Shown here: in pieces, positions 43,908 to 52,825 of the stretch
Layout: each line of letters opens with the position of its first letter
Numbering within the stretch: position 1 is the first letter of the stretch
Origin: an uncultured Pelagibacteraceae bacterium
GTDB lineage: Bacteria > Pseudomonadota > Alphaproteobacteria > Pelagibacterales > Pelagibacteraceae
Assembly (NCBI GenBank): GCA_902543535.1
Contig: CACBYG010000003.1
Location: 1-64,000, forward strand
Length of the DNA: 64,000 nucleotides
Reading direction: 5' to 3'
The notes under the pieces: model-generated
What the model saw: only the letters and a program-made list of their open reading frames with translations
What the model was told of the DNA's origin: nothing
Database searches by the model: none
Program-made: the position numbers and the translations under genes

Positions 43908-44801
43908 ATGGATTTCATGGTCTTCCAATATCCAATGATCTCTGTTCAAGCTTGTTTGGACGGAATATTACTTGGAATATTATTTGCATTGATTGCATAT
44001 GGTATGGCACTTCAATGGGGAGTAATGAATATAATTAATATTGCTCAAGGTGACCTAGTAATTTTAGGAGGTTACATTGCTTATTTTATGTATCTTTACG
44101 GTATTCACCCAGCATGGGGAGTCATTGTCTCACCAATAATAATGTTCTTTGTTGGTATAGCAATTTACAAACTTGTGATTAATAAAGTTGTCGATAGAGA
44201 TTTGTTCATATCTATCTTAGCCACATTTGGAATAAGTATTTTGTTCATGCAATTAATGAACTTTGCATTTGGAGCCGACGTTGTTCTTGCAAACTCAGAT
44301 TATGGAACAACAATGTTATTTAACAGTAATGTTGTGTTGCCAAATTCAAAAATATTTTCAGCTTTTATAAGCATTTTATTTGCAATTTGTTTAGTAATTT
44401 ACATGAAAAAATCTAAGCTTGGTCGTGCAATTAGAGCTACAGCCCAAAATGCAAGAGCAGCAAAGATTTTAGGTGTTGATACAGAAAAAGTTTATGCAGC
44501 AACTTTTGGAATTAATGCAGCTCTTTGTGGTGTTGCGGGAGCACTAATTTCAATTACTTTTACAATTCACCCTTATATGGGATTACCCTATACAATTCGA
44601 TCATTTATGATCGTTATTGTTGCAGGATTAGGAAACTTACCTGGTGTTGCAATGTCAGGAATGGGTTTAGGTGTATTTGAAGAATTTGCAGATTATATAC
44701 TTGGAACTGAATTTAGAATTGGATCAGTATTTTTATTATTAGTTTTAATACTTGTCTACAGAAGATTTAAACTTTCAAGAAAAAGAGAGTACTTGAAATG
44801 A
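43908..44801 (+). CDS. Branched-chain-type ABC transporter permease (LivH-like)
   Basis: The protein is 297 aa with eight or so membrane segments. AYGMALQWGVMNIINIAQGDLVILGGYIAYF in pieces and the cytoplasmic loop GRAIRATAQNARAAKILGVDTEKVYA are characteristic of LivH. A GLGNLPGVAMSGMGLGV segment follows. It overlaps a small ORF by 4 bp. Confidence 0.92.
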   Translation: MDFMVFQYPMISVQACLDGILLGILFALIAYGMALQWGVMNIINIAQGDLVILGGYIAYFMYLYGIHPAWGVIVSPIIMFFVGIAIYKLVINKVVDRDLFISILATFGISILFMQLMNFAFGADVVLANSDYGTTMLFNSNVVLPNSKIFSAFISILFAICLVIYMKKSKLGRAIRATAQNARAAKILGVDTEKVYAATFGINAALCGVAGALISITFTIHPYMGLPYTIRSFMIVIVAGLGNLPGVAMSGMGLGVFEEFADYILGTEFRIGSVFLLLVLILVYRRFKLSRKREYLK

Positions 44802-44980
44802 GAAAGGTTAAAATTAAAGACAACCAAGGTAAAGTAATAGAAGTCGATATAGTTAAATTTAAGAAACATTTAGATGAATATCACTCAAATGGTTCAAGTG
44901 TTCATGAGGAAGATGGACATTATTTTACTATTAACCAAAATTTTAGAAACAAAATATTAAATCTTTATGAACAAAAATAA
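44798..44980 (+). CDS. Small protein within the liv operon
   Basis: The protein is 60 aa, soluble and charged (VKIKDNQGKVIEVDIVKFKKHLDEYHSNG). Its ATG overlaps the LivH stop by 4 bp and its end overlaps the LivM start by 14 bp, so it is almost certainly translated. I do not recognise a family; it may be a transporter accessory or regulatory peptide. Confidence 0.75.
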   Translation: MRKVKIKDNQGKVIEVDIVKFKKHLDEYHSNGSSVHEEDGHYFTINQNFRNKILNLYEQK

Positions 44981-46019
44981 TTTACTTTTATATAGTGGAA
45001 TTTTAATTTTTGGTATAGCCGCTCCATTCCTGTTTCCAGCTTTCAAAGTACAGTTATCTATCCTTTGTGTATTAATAGTTTTAGCGACCACATGGAATAT
45101 TCAAGGTGGTGAAATGGGGTATAACTCATTTGGAAATATACTCTTTTATGGCCTCGGCATGTACTTATGTGCCTCTGTGCAGGTTGGTATGTTTTTCCCA
45201 CTAGCTGAATGGACTGAAAGTGGAGGTGAAAAAACATTTGTTCACACTCCTGCACAATTTTTTCAAGGGATGGCTGTTGGATTGATAGTTGCGGCGATTG
45301 TACCAACTATTGTTGCTGGTTTAATTGGATATTCTATTTTAGGACTTAGAGGACATTATTTTGCTATTTGTACATTAGGTTTGGGTGTTGCAGCAGGTGA
45401 AATTTCTGGAGGAATTGAAATCATTGGAGCTGGACAAGGTTTCACTACACCACCATTTCCTGATGTTGGATCTTTAGATTCAAGAGGTGAATTTTTCTAT
45501 TTCTTAAGTTTTTTTGTTTTAGTGCTGACTTTCATAGCTGTCAGGGGAATTTACTCAACTAGATTTAAATTAATTCTAAATGCAATTAGAGACAATGAAG
45601 ATAAAGCGGAAGCTATGGGAATTGAAACGATGAAGTATAAAATAGTTGGTTGGATGATATCAGCTTTCTTTTGTGGTCTTGCTGGTGGAATCATGGGTGG
45701 GTTAGTTGGATATATTGACTCAACCGATGTTGCTTTTGATGGAAGAGAAATGGGGGTATTCATGGTATTGATGGCAATACTTGGTGGCAAAGGAACTCTT
45801 TGGGGACCAATAATAGGCGCAACAGTGTTTCATATTTTCAAAGAAGGTTTTTGGACTTTCTTCTTAGGTTGGCAGTATGTTGCATTAGGAGTTTTAATTG
45901 TAGTGATCGTTATTTATTTCCCAGAAGGAATAATGGGATGGTTAAGGGAAAAATATCCTGAGAGATTTGGTGAAGTTGTGGATGAGAGAGATCGTAAAGC
46001 ACAGGTGGAGCTTAAATGA
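44967..46019 (+). CDS. Branched-chain-type ABC transporter permease (LivM-like)
   Basis: The protein is 350 aa with about nine membrane segments. GLRGHYFAICTLGLGVAAGEISGG and the loop KLILNAIRDNEDKAEAMGIETMKYK are the typical LivM motifs, followed by AILGGKGTLWGPIIGA. It overlaps the ATPase gene by 4 bp. Confidence 0.92.
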   Translation: MNKNNLLLYSGILIFGIAAPFLFPAFKVQLSILCVLIVLATTWNIQGGEMGYNSFGNILFYGLGMYLCASVQVGMFFPLAEWTESGGEKTFVHTPAQFFQGMAVGLIVAAIVPTIVAGLIGYSILGLRGHYFAICTLGLGVAAGEISGGIEIIGAGQGFTTPPFPDVGSLDSRGEFFYFLSFFVLVLTFIAVRGIYSTRFKLILNAIRDNEDKAEAMGIETMKYKIVGWMISAFFCGLAGGIMGGLVGYIDSTDVAFDGREMGVFMVLMAILGGKGTLWGPIIGATVFHIFKEGFWTFFLGWQYVALGVLIVVIVIYFPEGIMGWLREKYPERFGEVVDERDRKAQVELK

Positions 46020-46756
46020 GTATTCTAGAAGTTAGTAACGTTAGTAAATCATTTGGTGGAGTTAAAGCAAATGTTGATATTTCAATGAATGTTGAAAAAG
46101 GGAGAATAGTTGGATTAATTGGTCCTAATGGGTCTGGTAAAACAACCTTATTTAATTCGATTGTTGGGACTTACCCAATTGATAGTGGTTCAATTAAGTT
46201 TAATGATAAAGAAGTTTCTGAATTACCAGTGCCTGTTATTGCAAAACTTGGATTGCTAAGAACTTTTCAACAAACACGAATTTATGGAAAGCTTAATTGT
46301 GTAGAAAATATGCTTATTAGTCACAAAGGGAGTGATGAGAGTTTGATGAAGATCTTTTCAACTATTCCTAAAGAACTCACAGAAAAATCGGAAAACTTAT
46401 TAAATTTTGTGGGTTTATATCAAAAAAGAAATTTGAGAGCAGGGGATTTATCCTTTGGACAACAAAAATTATTAGAATTAGCTATGGCATTAATGAATGA
46501 GCCAGAAATGCTATTATTAGACGAACCAACAGCTGGGATTAATCCTACATTAATTAATGGAATTATAGATAGGCTAATTAAAGTAAACCAAGATTTTGGA
46601 ATTACTCTTTTAGTTATCGAACATAATATGAGAGTAATTATGCAGCTGGCTGAAAATATTTTCTGTTTAGCGCATGGCAAAATGTTAGCCAATGGGTCAC
46701 CTGATGAAATTAAAAATGATAAGCGTGTAATAGACGCGTATTTAGGAGCTCAATAA
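46016..46756 (+). CDS. Branched-chain-type ABC transporter ATPase (LivG-like)
   Basis: The protein is 246 aa. Walker A is GPNGSGKTT, the signature is LSFGQQKLLELA (degenerate LSGGQ), and Walker B is MLLLDEPTAGIN. The LivG-specific LLRTFQQTRIYGKL segment is present. It overlaps the LivF gene by one base. Confidence 0.93.
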   Translation: MSILEVSNVSKSFGGVKANVDISMNVEKGRIVGLIGPNGSGKTTLFNSIVGTYPIDSGSIKFNDKEVSELPVPVIAKLGLLRTFQQTRIYGKLNCVENMLISHKGSDESLMKIFSTIPKELTEKSENLLNFVGLYQKRNLRAGDLSFGQQKLLELAMALMNEPEMLLLDEPTAGINPTLINGIIDRLIKVNQDFGITLLVIEHNMRVIMQLAENIFCLAHGKMLANGSPDEIKNDKRVIDAYLGAQ

Positions 46757-47541
46757 TGTCTAATCAATATGAAGTATTAGGAAAAGCTCCTGGTCCAGAG
46801 GATTTAAAAAAATTATCACCAAATGAAATACATTTAACTATTAAAGGTTTAAATGCTGGTTATGGAAAAATGGAAATTTTGCATAATTTTGATTTATTTG
46901 TGAACAAGGCACAGTCTTTATGTTTAATAGGTCCAAACGGTGCAGGAAAATCTACAATACTTCATTCTATTTATGGATTTACTAATATTTTTTCAGGTCA
47001 AATAGAAATTGATGGCAAAGAAATTACAAATTTAACACCAGCAGAAAAATTAAAGTCTGTAGGAATAGCTTATATACTTCAAGATAATTCAGTATTTCCT
47101 GACATGACCGTAGAGGAAAATTTATTAATGGGCGGATATATAAAAGAAAATACAGATGAGTCTTATCAAGAAGCCGAAAGAATTTTTGAGAAATATGAAA
47201 GATTAAGAAATAGAAGAAATCAGCCAGCAAAAGTTTTATCAGGAGGAGAGAGAAGATTGTTAGAAATTTCTAGAGCTCTTGTGATGAAACCATCAGTTTT
47301 ATTAGTTGACGAACCATCGATTGGATTAGAACCAAGATACATCGATATGGTTTTTGAAATTTTAAGAGATCTTCAGGAAAATGAAAAAAAAACAATCATT
47401 CTTGTTGAACAAAATGCTAAAAAAGGATTAGAATTTGCAGATATAGGATACGTCTTAGTATCTGGTGAAACTGCTATCGCTGGCAAAGGAGATGATTTAC
47501 TTAAAAATCCTGATGTTGGTCGACTATTCCTTGGTGGCTAA
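46756..47541 (+). CDS. Branched-chain-type ABC transporter ATPase (LivF-like)
   Basis: The protein is 261 aa. Walker A is GPNGAGKST, the signature LSGGERRLLEISRAL, Walker B VLLVDEPSIGLEP and the H-loop position VEQNAKKGLE. An extra N-terminal segment of about 30 residues (KAPGPEDLKKLSPNEI) precedes the ATPase core. The next gene starts on its stop with a one-base overlap. Confidence 0.93.
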   Translation: MSNQYEVLGKAPGPEDLKKLSPNEIHLTIKGLNAGYGKMEILHNFDLFVNKAQSLCLIGPNGAGKSTILHSIYGFTNIFSGQIEIDGKEITNLTPAEKLKSVGIAYILQDNSVFPDMTVEENLLMGGYIKENTDESYQEAERIFEKYERLRNRRNQPAKVLSGGERRLLEISRALVMKPSVLLVDEPSIGLEPRYIDMVFEILRDLQENEKKTIILVEQNAKKGLEFADIGYVLVSGETAIAGKGDDLLKNPDVGRLFLGG

Positions 47542-48245
47542 TGATTAATAGGCAGTTTTTCTTTAAAGGATATAAATCAATTCTCGCACCCGATAGTCCA
47601 GCAATAGCGTTAGGATGCTGTTTCATTGCTATAGGAGCTTTACTTAAAAATTTGGGTTTTAACATTCAAGAAAGTATTTTTTCTACAATGTTAACTTATG
47701 CTTTGCCAGGTTCATTAGTAATGGCGGAGTCATTATTAGTCGGAGCATCATTACTAAATATTTTTTTAGCAGTTTGGTTTGTTAATGTGAGGCTTTATCC
47801 AATGGCAGTTTCTTTGTTTCCACTAATGATGCATAAAAATCAACCTAAATGGAAATATTACTTTTCATGTCATTTTATTGCTGTATCTGCTTGGTTGATA
47901 ATGAAAAGTAACTATAAGACAGTTCCAAAAAAACAAAGAATTGATTTTTGGATTGGGATAGGTAGTGCAACTTGGAGCGTAGCAGTTTTAGGTACTTTTA
48001 TAGGTTTTTATTTTTCAGAGTATTTAAATAAAGACATGATGATGGGATTAGCTATTTTAAATCCAGTTTATTTCTTGTGCATGATGGTGGGAGCTTCAAA
48101 AACAAGACAAATTGCATTATCTGTTATTCTTGGAACAATTTTAGGACCTATCTTTTATTTTTTATCACCAGAATGGTCGATTTTACTGGGAGGTATAATT
48201 GGTGGAACAATTGCTTATATAATAGGAGAGCTAAATGTCAGTTAG
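47541..48245 (+). CDS. azlC: AzlC-family branched-chain amino-acid exporter subunit
   Basis: The protein is 234 aa with several membrane segments. ALPGSLVMAESLLVGASLLNIFLAVWFVNVRLYPMAVSL in pieces matches the conserved AzlC core with the NxR motif. AzlC pairs with AzlD to export branched-chain amino acids. Import (liv) and export (azl) genes in one operon suggest overflow control. Confidence 0.9.
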   Translation: MINRQFFFKGYKSILAPDSPAIALGCCFIAIGALLKNLGFNIQESIFSTMLTYALPGSLVMAESLLVGASLLNIFLAVWFVNVRLYPMAVSLFPLMMHKNQPKWKYYFSCHFIAVSAWLIMKSNYKTVPKKQRIDFWIGIGSATWSVAVLGTFIGFYFSEYLNKDMMMGLAILNPVYFLCMMVGASKTRQIALSVILGTILGPIFYFLSPEWSILLGGIIGGTIAYIIGELNVS

Positions 48246-48558
48246 TATTTTTTATGCAATCTTAGTTACTTCATTAGCTACTTTTATTTCAAGATTTCTT
48301 GGGGCTGTAAGCTCTCAGGGAATTAAAGAAACCTCAAAATTATTTAAATGGTTTAATTGTTTAGCCTATGCAACTTTAGCAGCACTAATAGCTAGAACAA
48401 TTATTTTTCCTGCTGGTGTTCTTATTGACGCAAGTTATTTAAGTAGAATAATTGTTGTCGTATTGTCATTAGTTGTATTCTTTGTGTCTAAACAAAATTA
48501 TGTTTATCCCACAGTTTTTTCTGCATTATGTATGGCAGCAATTAACAATTATTTTTAA
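48235..48558 (+). CDS. azlD: AzlD-family small transporter subunit
   Basis: The protein is 107 aa with three to four membrane segments (LVTSLATFISRFLG and WFNCLAYATLAALIARTI), typical of AzlD. The gene overlaps azlC by 11 bp. Confidence 0.87.
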   Translation: MSVSIFYAILVTSLATFISRFLGAVSSQGIKETSKLFKWFNCLAYATLAALIARTIIFPAGVLIDASYLSRIIVVVLSLVVFFVSKQNYVYPTVFSALCMAAINNYF

Positions 48559-48598
48559 TTCAAATTGATTTATTATTTAAGTTAATTTAAAATTTAAT

Positions 48599-49510
48599 AT
48601 GGAAAAAATTGAGGGCATAGAAGTTCATAATCACAAAGACTCTAGCAGAATATTAAGTATTCAGTTAGATGATGATATTGTAAAAAAATTAATTTTTCCT
48701 TTTAATAAATTTGATCTTACAGCACTAGAACTTAAACCATTTACTAGATTTACAATTGCAAAAAGTCTTGATGATTTAACTAACAATAAACTAAGTAAGT
48801 TAATCAATTCGATACTCCGAGATAGATCAACTGGTTGTTTTATTATTGGTCCTAAAAATATTTCAACAAAAACTAATGATAAATTTTTAGTAAAATTGTC
48901 AACTGCTATAGCTCACCTTATTGGAATTCCAAATCATGATTCAATGGCAGGAAAATACTATGCTAGATTTCATGTAAAGCATGAAGATGCTAGTGACTCT
49001 TATTTGAGAAAAGCTTACAGAAATATGGATTTGCACACAGATGGAACATATGTAAAGGAAGTTACAGATTGGTTAGTTATGACTAAACTAGAGGAGCAAA
49101 ATGTACAAGGGGGTGAAACTGCTATGTTACATTTAGATGATTGGGAGCATTGTGATGATTTATCCAATGATCCTGTTGGTCAACAAGATTTTATTTGGGG
49201 GTCTCCTAAGAGTAAAAATATTGATTATAAGGTAGAGCATCCAGTTTTTTCTTTTGATAAAGAAGGAAGACCTAAAATTTCATACATAGATCAGTTTCCA
49301 GAACCTAAAAATATGGAACAGGGAAATTTTTTACAAAAATTATCTGACGCCTTAGAGGAAAGTAAAAATAAAATAATTACTAAATTACCAGTAGGTCATT
49401 CTGTTATAGCTAATAATTATTTCTGGCTTCATGGAAGAAAACCATTCAAAGAAAATAAAGAATTAAGTAGGGAATTGTTGAGAATTAGAGGCTCTTTTTT
49501 TGTTAATTAA
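48599..49510 (+). CDS. glaH: Glutarate 2-hydroxylase (GlaH/CsiD family)
   Basis: The protein is 303 aa. It shows close similarity along its length to E. coli CsiD/GlaH: AHLIGIPNHDSMAGKYYARF, SDSYLRKAYRNMDLHTDGTYV with the Fe(II) ligands His146 and Asp148, MLHLDDWEH, SYIDQFPEPK, and NNYFWLHGRKPF with distal His278, then the Arg of LLRIRGSFF. The enzyme uses oxygen and 2-oxoglutarate to turn glutarate into L-2-hydroxyglutarate in lysine catabolism. In the N-terminus the E. coli tail is shortened. No LhgO partner is visible in the window. Confidence 0.9.
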   Translation: MEKIEGIEVHNHKDSSRILSIQLDDDIVKKLIFPFNKFDLTALELKPFTRFTIAKSLDDLTNNKLSKLINSILRDRSTGCFIIGPKNISTKTNDKFLVKLSTAIAHLIGIPNHDSMAGKYYARFHVKHEDASDSYLRKAYRNMDLHTDGTYVKEVTDWLVMTKLEEQNVQGGETAMLHLDDWEHCDDLSNDPVGQQDFIWGSPKSKNIDYKVEHPVFSFDKEGRPKISYIDQFPEPKNMEQGNFLQKLSDALEESKNKIITKLPVGHSVIANNYFWLHGRKPFKENKELSRELLRIRGSFFVN

Positions 49511-49544
49511 TTCAATATAATCAATATAAAGTAATCAAAACTTT

Positions 49545-50312
49545 ATGAATTTAGGATTTATTGGCACTGGCAAAATAGCATCTTCGGTAATTACTGGAAT
49601 TTGTACTTCTAAAATTTCCTTTAAGAAAATAATAATTTCTCCAAGAAATACAAAAATAGCTAAGGCTTTAAAGGCAAAATTTAAGAAAATTACAATTGCT
49701 AAAACCAATCAGCAAATTGTAGATCAATCGGATTGGGTTTTCTTATCAGTAACTCCAAGCGTGGGTGAAAAAATTATTAAAAACTTAAAATTCAAGTCTA
49801 AACAAACAATAATTAGTTTTATTTCCACGATTACATTATCACAATTAAAAAAAGCTATAAAAGTCAAAGCGAAAATAGTTAGAGCAATACCTTTGCCACC
49901 AATCTCCTTAAAAAAAGGACCAATACCTATTTGCCCTCCAAATATTAAAGTTAAGAAGTTTTTTAATAATTTAGGAACAACTGTTGAAATTAAAAAAGAG
50001 AAATCTTCAATTAACTTTTGGACAACCTCTGGCATGATGGCTCCTTTTTATGAATTATTGAGAGTAATGACTGATTGGTTAGTTAAAAGAGGTGTAAAGA
50101 GAGATAATGCTCAAAAATATATTACGTCGTTATTTTTAGCCTTATCTGAAGATGCAGTTAAAAATTCAAAAGAAAATTTAAAGTTTTTGGTTAAGGAGTC
50201 TCAAACTCCAAAAGGTTTAAACGAGCAAGGTGTTAAAGAGTTATCAAAAGCTGGATTTTATAAATCACTTGAAAAAACTTTAAATAGCATTCATCGAAGA
50301 TTAAATAAATAG
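49545..50312 (+). CDS. Pyrroline-5-carboxylate reductase-like protein
   Basis: The protein is 255 aa. It has the N-terminal NAD(P)-binding LGFIGTGKIASSVITG motif and ProC-type VTPSVGEKI...SFISTIT and IVRAIPLPPISLKKGP regions. The C-terminal dimer domain has a shortened SQTPKGLNEQGVKEL in place of the usual TPGGTT stretch. It could be a proline-synthesis enzyme or a paralogue acting on a related cyclic imine. It is 5 bp upstream of the second liv-type transporter. Confidence 0.75.
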   Translation: MNLGFIGTGKIASSVITGICTSKISFKKIIISPRNTKIAKALKAKFKKITIAKTNQQIVDQSDWVFLSVTPSVGEKIIKNLKFKSKQTIISFISTITLSQLKKAIKVKAKIVRAIPLPPISLKKGPIPICPPNIKVKKFFNNLGTTVEIKKEKSSINFWTTSGMMAPFYELLRVMTDWLVKRGVKRDNAQKYITSLFLALSEDAVKNSKENLKFLVKESQTPKGLNEQGVKELSKAGFYKSLEKTLNSIHRRLNK

Positions 50313-50317
50313 ACTGA

Positions 50318-51106
50318 ATGTCAGAAAATATTTTAGAAATTAAAAATTTATCAAAATACTTTGGTGGATTAGCTGCTGTTTCGGATTGCTCTTTAGAAGT
50401 TTCAAGAGGTACTATTACAGGAATTATTGGACCTAATGGATCTGGTAAGACAACATTATTTAATTTGATTGCAGGAAATTTAAAATCTTCAGGTGGTGAA
50501 GTAATTTTTGACAATGAAAATATAACAGATGTTCCTTCATTTGAATTATTTTCAAAAGGATTATTAAGAACTTTTCAAATAGCACATGAATTTTCTAATC
50601 TATCAGTATTAGAAAATTTAATGATGGTCCCTGGTAACCAGTCTGGAGAAAAGCTTATGACAGCATTATTAAAACCAAGTTTAGTTTCTGATGAGGAAGA
50701 ATTGTTAAAAGAAAAAGCTAAAGAGGTTGTTGATTTTCTTAATCTTGGTCATTTGTCGAATGAATTAGCTGGCAATTTATCTGGAGGACAGAAAAAACTT
50801 TTAGAGCTTGGAAGAACAATGATGGTGGATGCTAAATTAGTACTTCTTGATGAGGTAGGTGCAGGAGTTAACCGAACACTTTTAAAAGATCTAGGAAGTG
50901 CAATAGAAAAATTGAATAAAGAAAAAGGATATACTTTTTGTATGATTGAACATGATATGGATTTTATTGGAAGATTATGTGATCCAGTAATTGTAATGGC
51001 TGAAGGTTCAGTTTTATTTGAAGGCTCTGTGGAAGATGCAAAAAAAGATGAAAAGGTCATAGAGAGTTATCTTGGAAGAGGATCTAAAATTAAGGATCAT
51101 AACTAA
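50318..51106 (+). CDS. Second branched-chain-type ABC importer, ATPase (LivG-like)
   Basis: The protein is 262 aa. Walker A GPNGSGKTT, signature LSGGQKKLLELGRTM, Walker B LVLLDEVGAGVN with Val in place of the common Pro, and H-loop IEHDMDFIGRL. LLRTFQIAHEFSNL is the LivG-specific block. It overlaps the next ATPase gene by one base. Confidence 0.92.
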   Translation: MSENILEIKNLSKYFGGLAAVSDCSLEVSRGTITGIIGPNGSGKTTLFNLIAGNLKSSGGEVIFDNENITDVPSFELFSKGLLRTFQIAHEFSNLSVLENLMMVPGNQSGEKLMTALLKPSLVSDEEELLKEKAKEVVDFLNLGHLSNELAGNLSGGQKKLLELGRTMMVDAKLVLLDEVGAGVNRTLLKDLGSAIEKLNKEKGYTFCMIEHDMDFIGRLCDPVIVMAEGSVLFEGSVEDAKKDEKVIESYLGRGSKIKDHN

Positions 51107-51813
51107 TGGCATATTTTGAGGGAATAGAAATGACAGGAGGTTATGGAAATGGTCCTAATATAATAAACTCATGTACAGTAAATGTTAACAGAGGTGAAAT
51201 AGTTTCAATTTTAGGGCCAAATGGAGCAGGTAAGTCAACTGCAATGAAAGCTATGTTAGGCTTATTAAATTTAAAATCTGGATCAATTAAAATTAACGGT
51301 AAGGATATTTCAAATCTATCTCCACAAGATAGAGTTAAAGAAGGTATTTCTTTTGTTCCTCAAAACAAAAATGTTTTTGCTGGTATGACAGTTGAAGAGA
51401 ACTTAGAAATGGGAGCATTTCTATTAAATGAAGAAATAGAAAATATAATAGAAGAAATTTATGAATTATTCCCAATCTTAAAAGAAAAAAGAAACCAATT
51501 AGTTGGTGAACTATCAGGCGGTCAAAGACAACAAGTTGCACTTGGTAGGGCACTGATGATTAAACCAACAGTCTTGATGCTTGATGAGCCTACTGCTGGT
51601 GTTTCACCAATTGTAATGGATGAATTGTTTGATCATATAGTGAAAGTCAAAAGGAACAACGTAGCAATTCTAATGGTTGAACAAAATGCCAAACAAGCAC
51701 TAAGTATTTCTGATAGAGGTTATGTTTTGGTAACTGGAGAAAATCGTTATTCAGGTACAGGTAATGAGTTATTAAACGATCCAAGAGTAAGAAGCTCTTT
51801 TTTGGGAGGTTGA
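51106..51813 (+). CDS. Second branched-chain-type ABC importer, ATPase (LivF-like)
   Basis: The protein is 235 aa. Walker A GPNGAGKST, Q-loop SFVPQNKNVFAGMTVEENLEMG, signature LSGGQRQQVALGRAL, Walker B VLMLDEPTAGVSP. GGGAGG near its end provides the ribosome-binding site for the next, GTG-started gene. Confidence 0.92.
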   Translation: MAYFEGIEMTGGYGNGPNIINSCTVNVNRGEIVSILGPNGAGKSTAMKAMLGLLNLKSGSIKINGKDISNLSPQDRVKEGISFVPQNKNVFAGMTVEENLEMGAFLLNEEIENIIEEIYELFPILKEKRNQLVGELSGGQRQQVALGRALMIKPTVLMLDEPTAGVSPIVMDELFDHIVKVKRNNVAILMVEQNAKQALSISDRGYVLVTGENRYSGTGNELLNDPRVRSSFLGG

Positions 51814-51814
51814 T

Positions 51815-52825
51815 GTGGATGTATTAAATGCATTAATTCTTTTATTAAATTATATTTTTATACCTGCACTTACATATGGTTCTCAATTAGCTCTTGGAGC
51901 AATTTTTGTTACTTTAATTTATGGAATTTTAAGATTTGCTAATTTTGCAACCGGAGACATGATGTCTTTTGGTACCATGGTAACAATATTGTTCACTTGG
52001 TATTTTCAGTCACTAGGAATTTCTTTAGGAGTACTGCCAACAGCATTAATAGCTATTCCTTTTGGAATTTTATTTATGATAATTTATATGCTTTCGATAG
52101 ATAAATTTGTATTTAAATATTATAGAGTTAATAAAAGCCCACCTGTGCAATTAGCTATGGTTAGTATTGGAGTAATGTTTGTTACTCAAGCAGTGGTTAG
52201 AATTATTATTGGACCTTCAGACCAAAGATTTTTTGATGGAGAAAAATTTATAATTAAAGCTAGAGAATTTAAAGAAATGACAGGACTTAATGAAGGTCTT
52301 GCATTGAAATCAACACAAGTAATTACTGTATTAGTTACAATTGTATTAGTGTCTTTGTTGTTCTGGTTTTTAAATAAAACTAAAACTGGTAAAAGTATGA
52401 AAGCTTACTCAGATAATGAAGACTTAGCTTTACTTTCAGGAATAGATCCTAAAAAAATTGTAATGATAACTTGGATAATAGCTGGAATTTTAGCAACGAT
52501 AGGTGGAGCTTTATATGGATTAGATAAAAGTTTCAAACCATTTACTTATTTTAACAATATGCTTCCAATATTCGCAGCTGCTATAGTTGGAGGAATTGGA
52601 AATCCATTTGGTGCTTTTTTAGGAGGATATGTCATTGCTTTTTCTGAAATATTTCTAACTTATGCTTATAAGAAATTTTTTATGTATATATTGCCTGAAA
52701 GTATGGAACCTGAGAGCTTAGTTCAGCTATTATCTACAGATTATAAATTTGCAGTCTCATTTTCGATATTAGTAATTGTGTTACTTTACAGACCATCTGG
52801 AATATTTAGAGGGAAGGTACTGTGA
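51815..52825 (+). CDS. Second branched-chain-type ABC importer, permease (LivH-like)
   Basis: The protein is 336 aa, started from GTG because the only nearby ATG hits a stop at once and GGGAGG is well placed. About eight membrane segments; ILRFANFATGDMMSFGTMVTI and the loop GKSMKAYSDNEDLALLSGIDPKKI match LivH. It overlaps the LivM-like gene by 4 bp. Confidence 0.9.
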   Translation: MDVLNALILLLNYIFIPALTYGSQLALGAIFVTLIYGILRFANFATGDMMSFGTMVTILFTWYFQSLGISLGVLPTALIAIPFGILFMIIYMLSIDKFVFKYYRVNKSPPVQLAMVSIGVMFVTQAVVRIIIGPSDQRFFDGEKFIIKAREFKEMTGLNEGLALKSTQVITVLVTIVLVSLLFWFLNKTKTGKSMKAYSDNEDLALLSGIDPKKIVMITWIIAGILATIGGALYGLDKSFKPFTYFNNMLPIFAAAIVGGIGNPFGAFLGGYVIAFSEIFLTYAYKKFFMYILPESMEPESLVQLLSTDYKFAVSFSILVIVLLYRPSGIFRGKVL

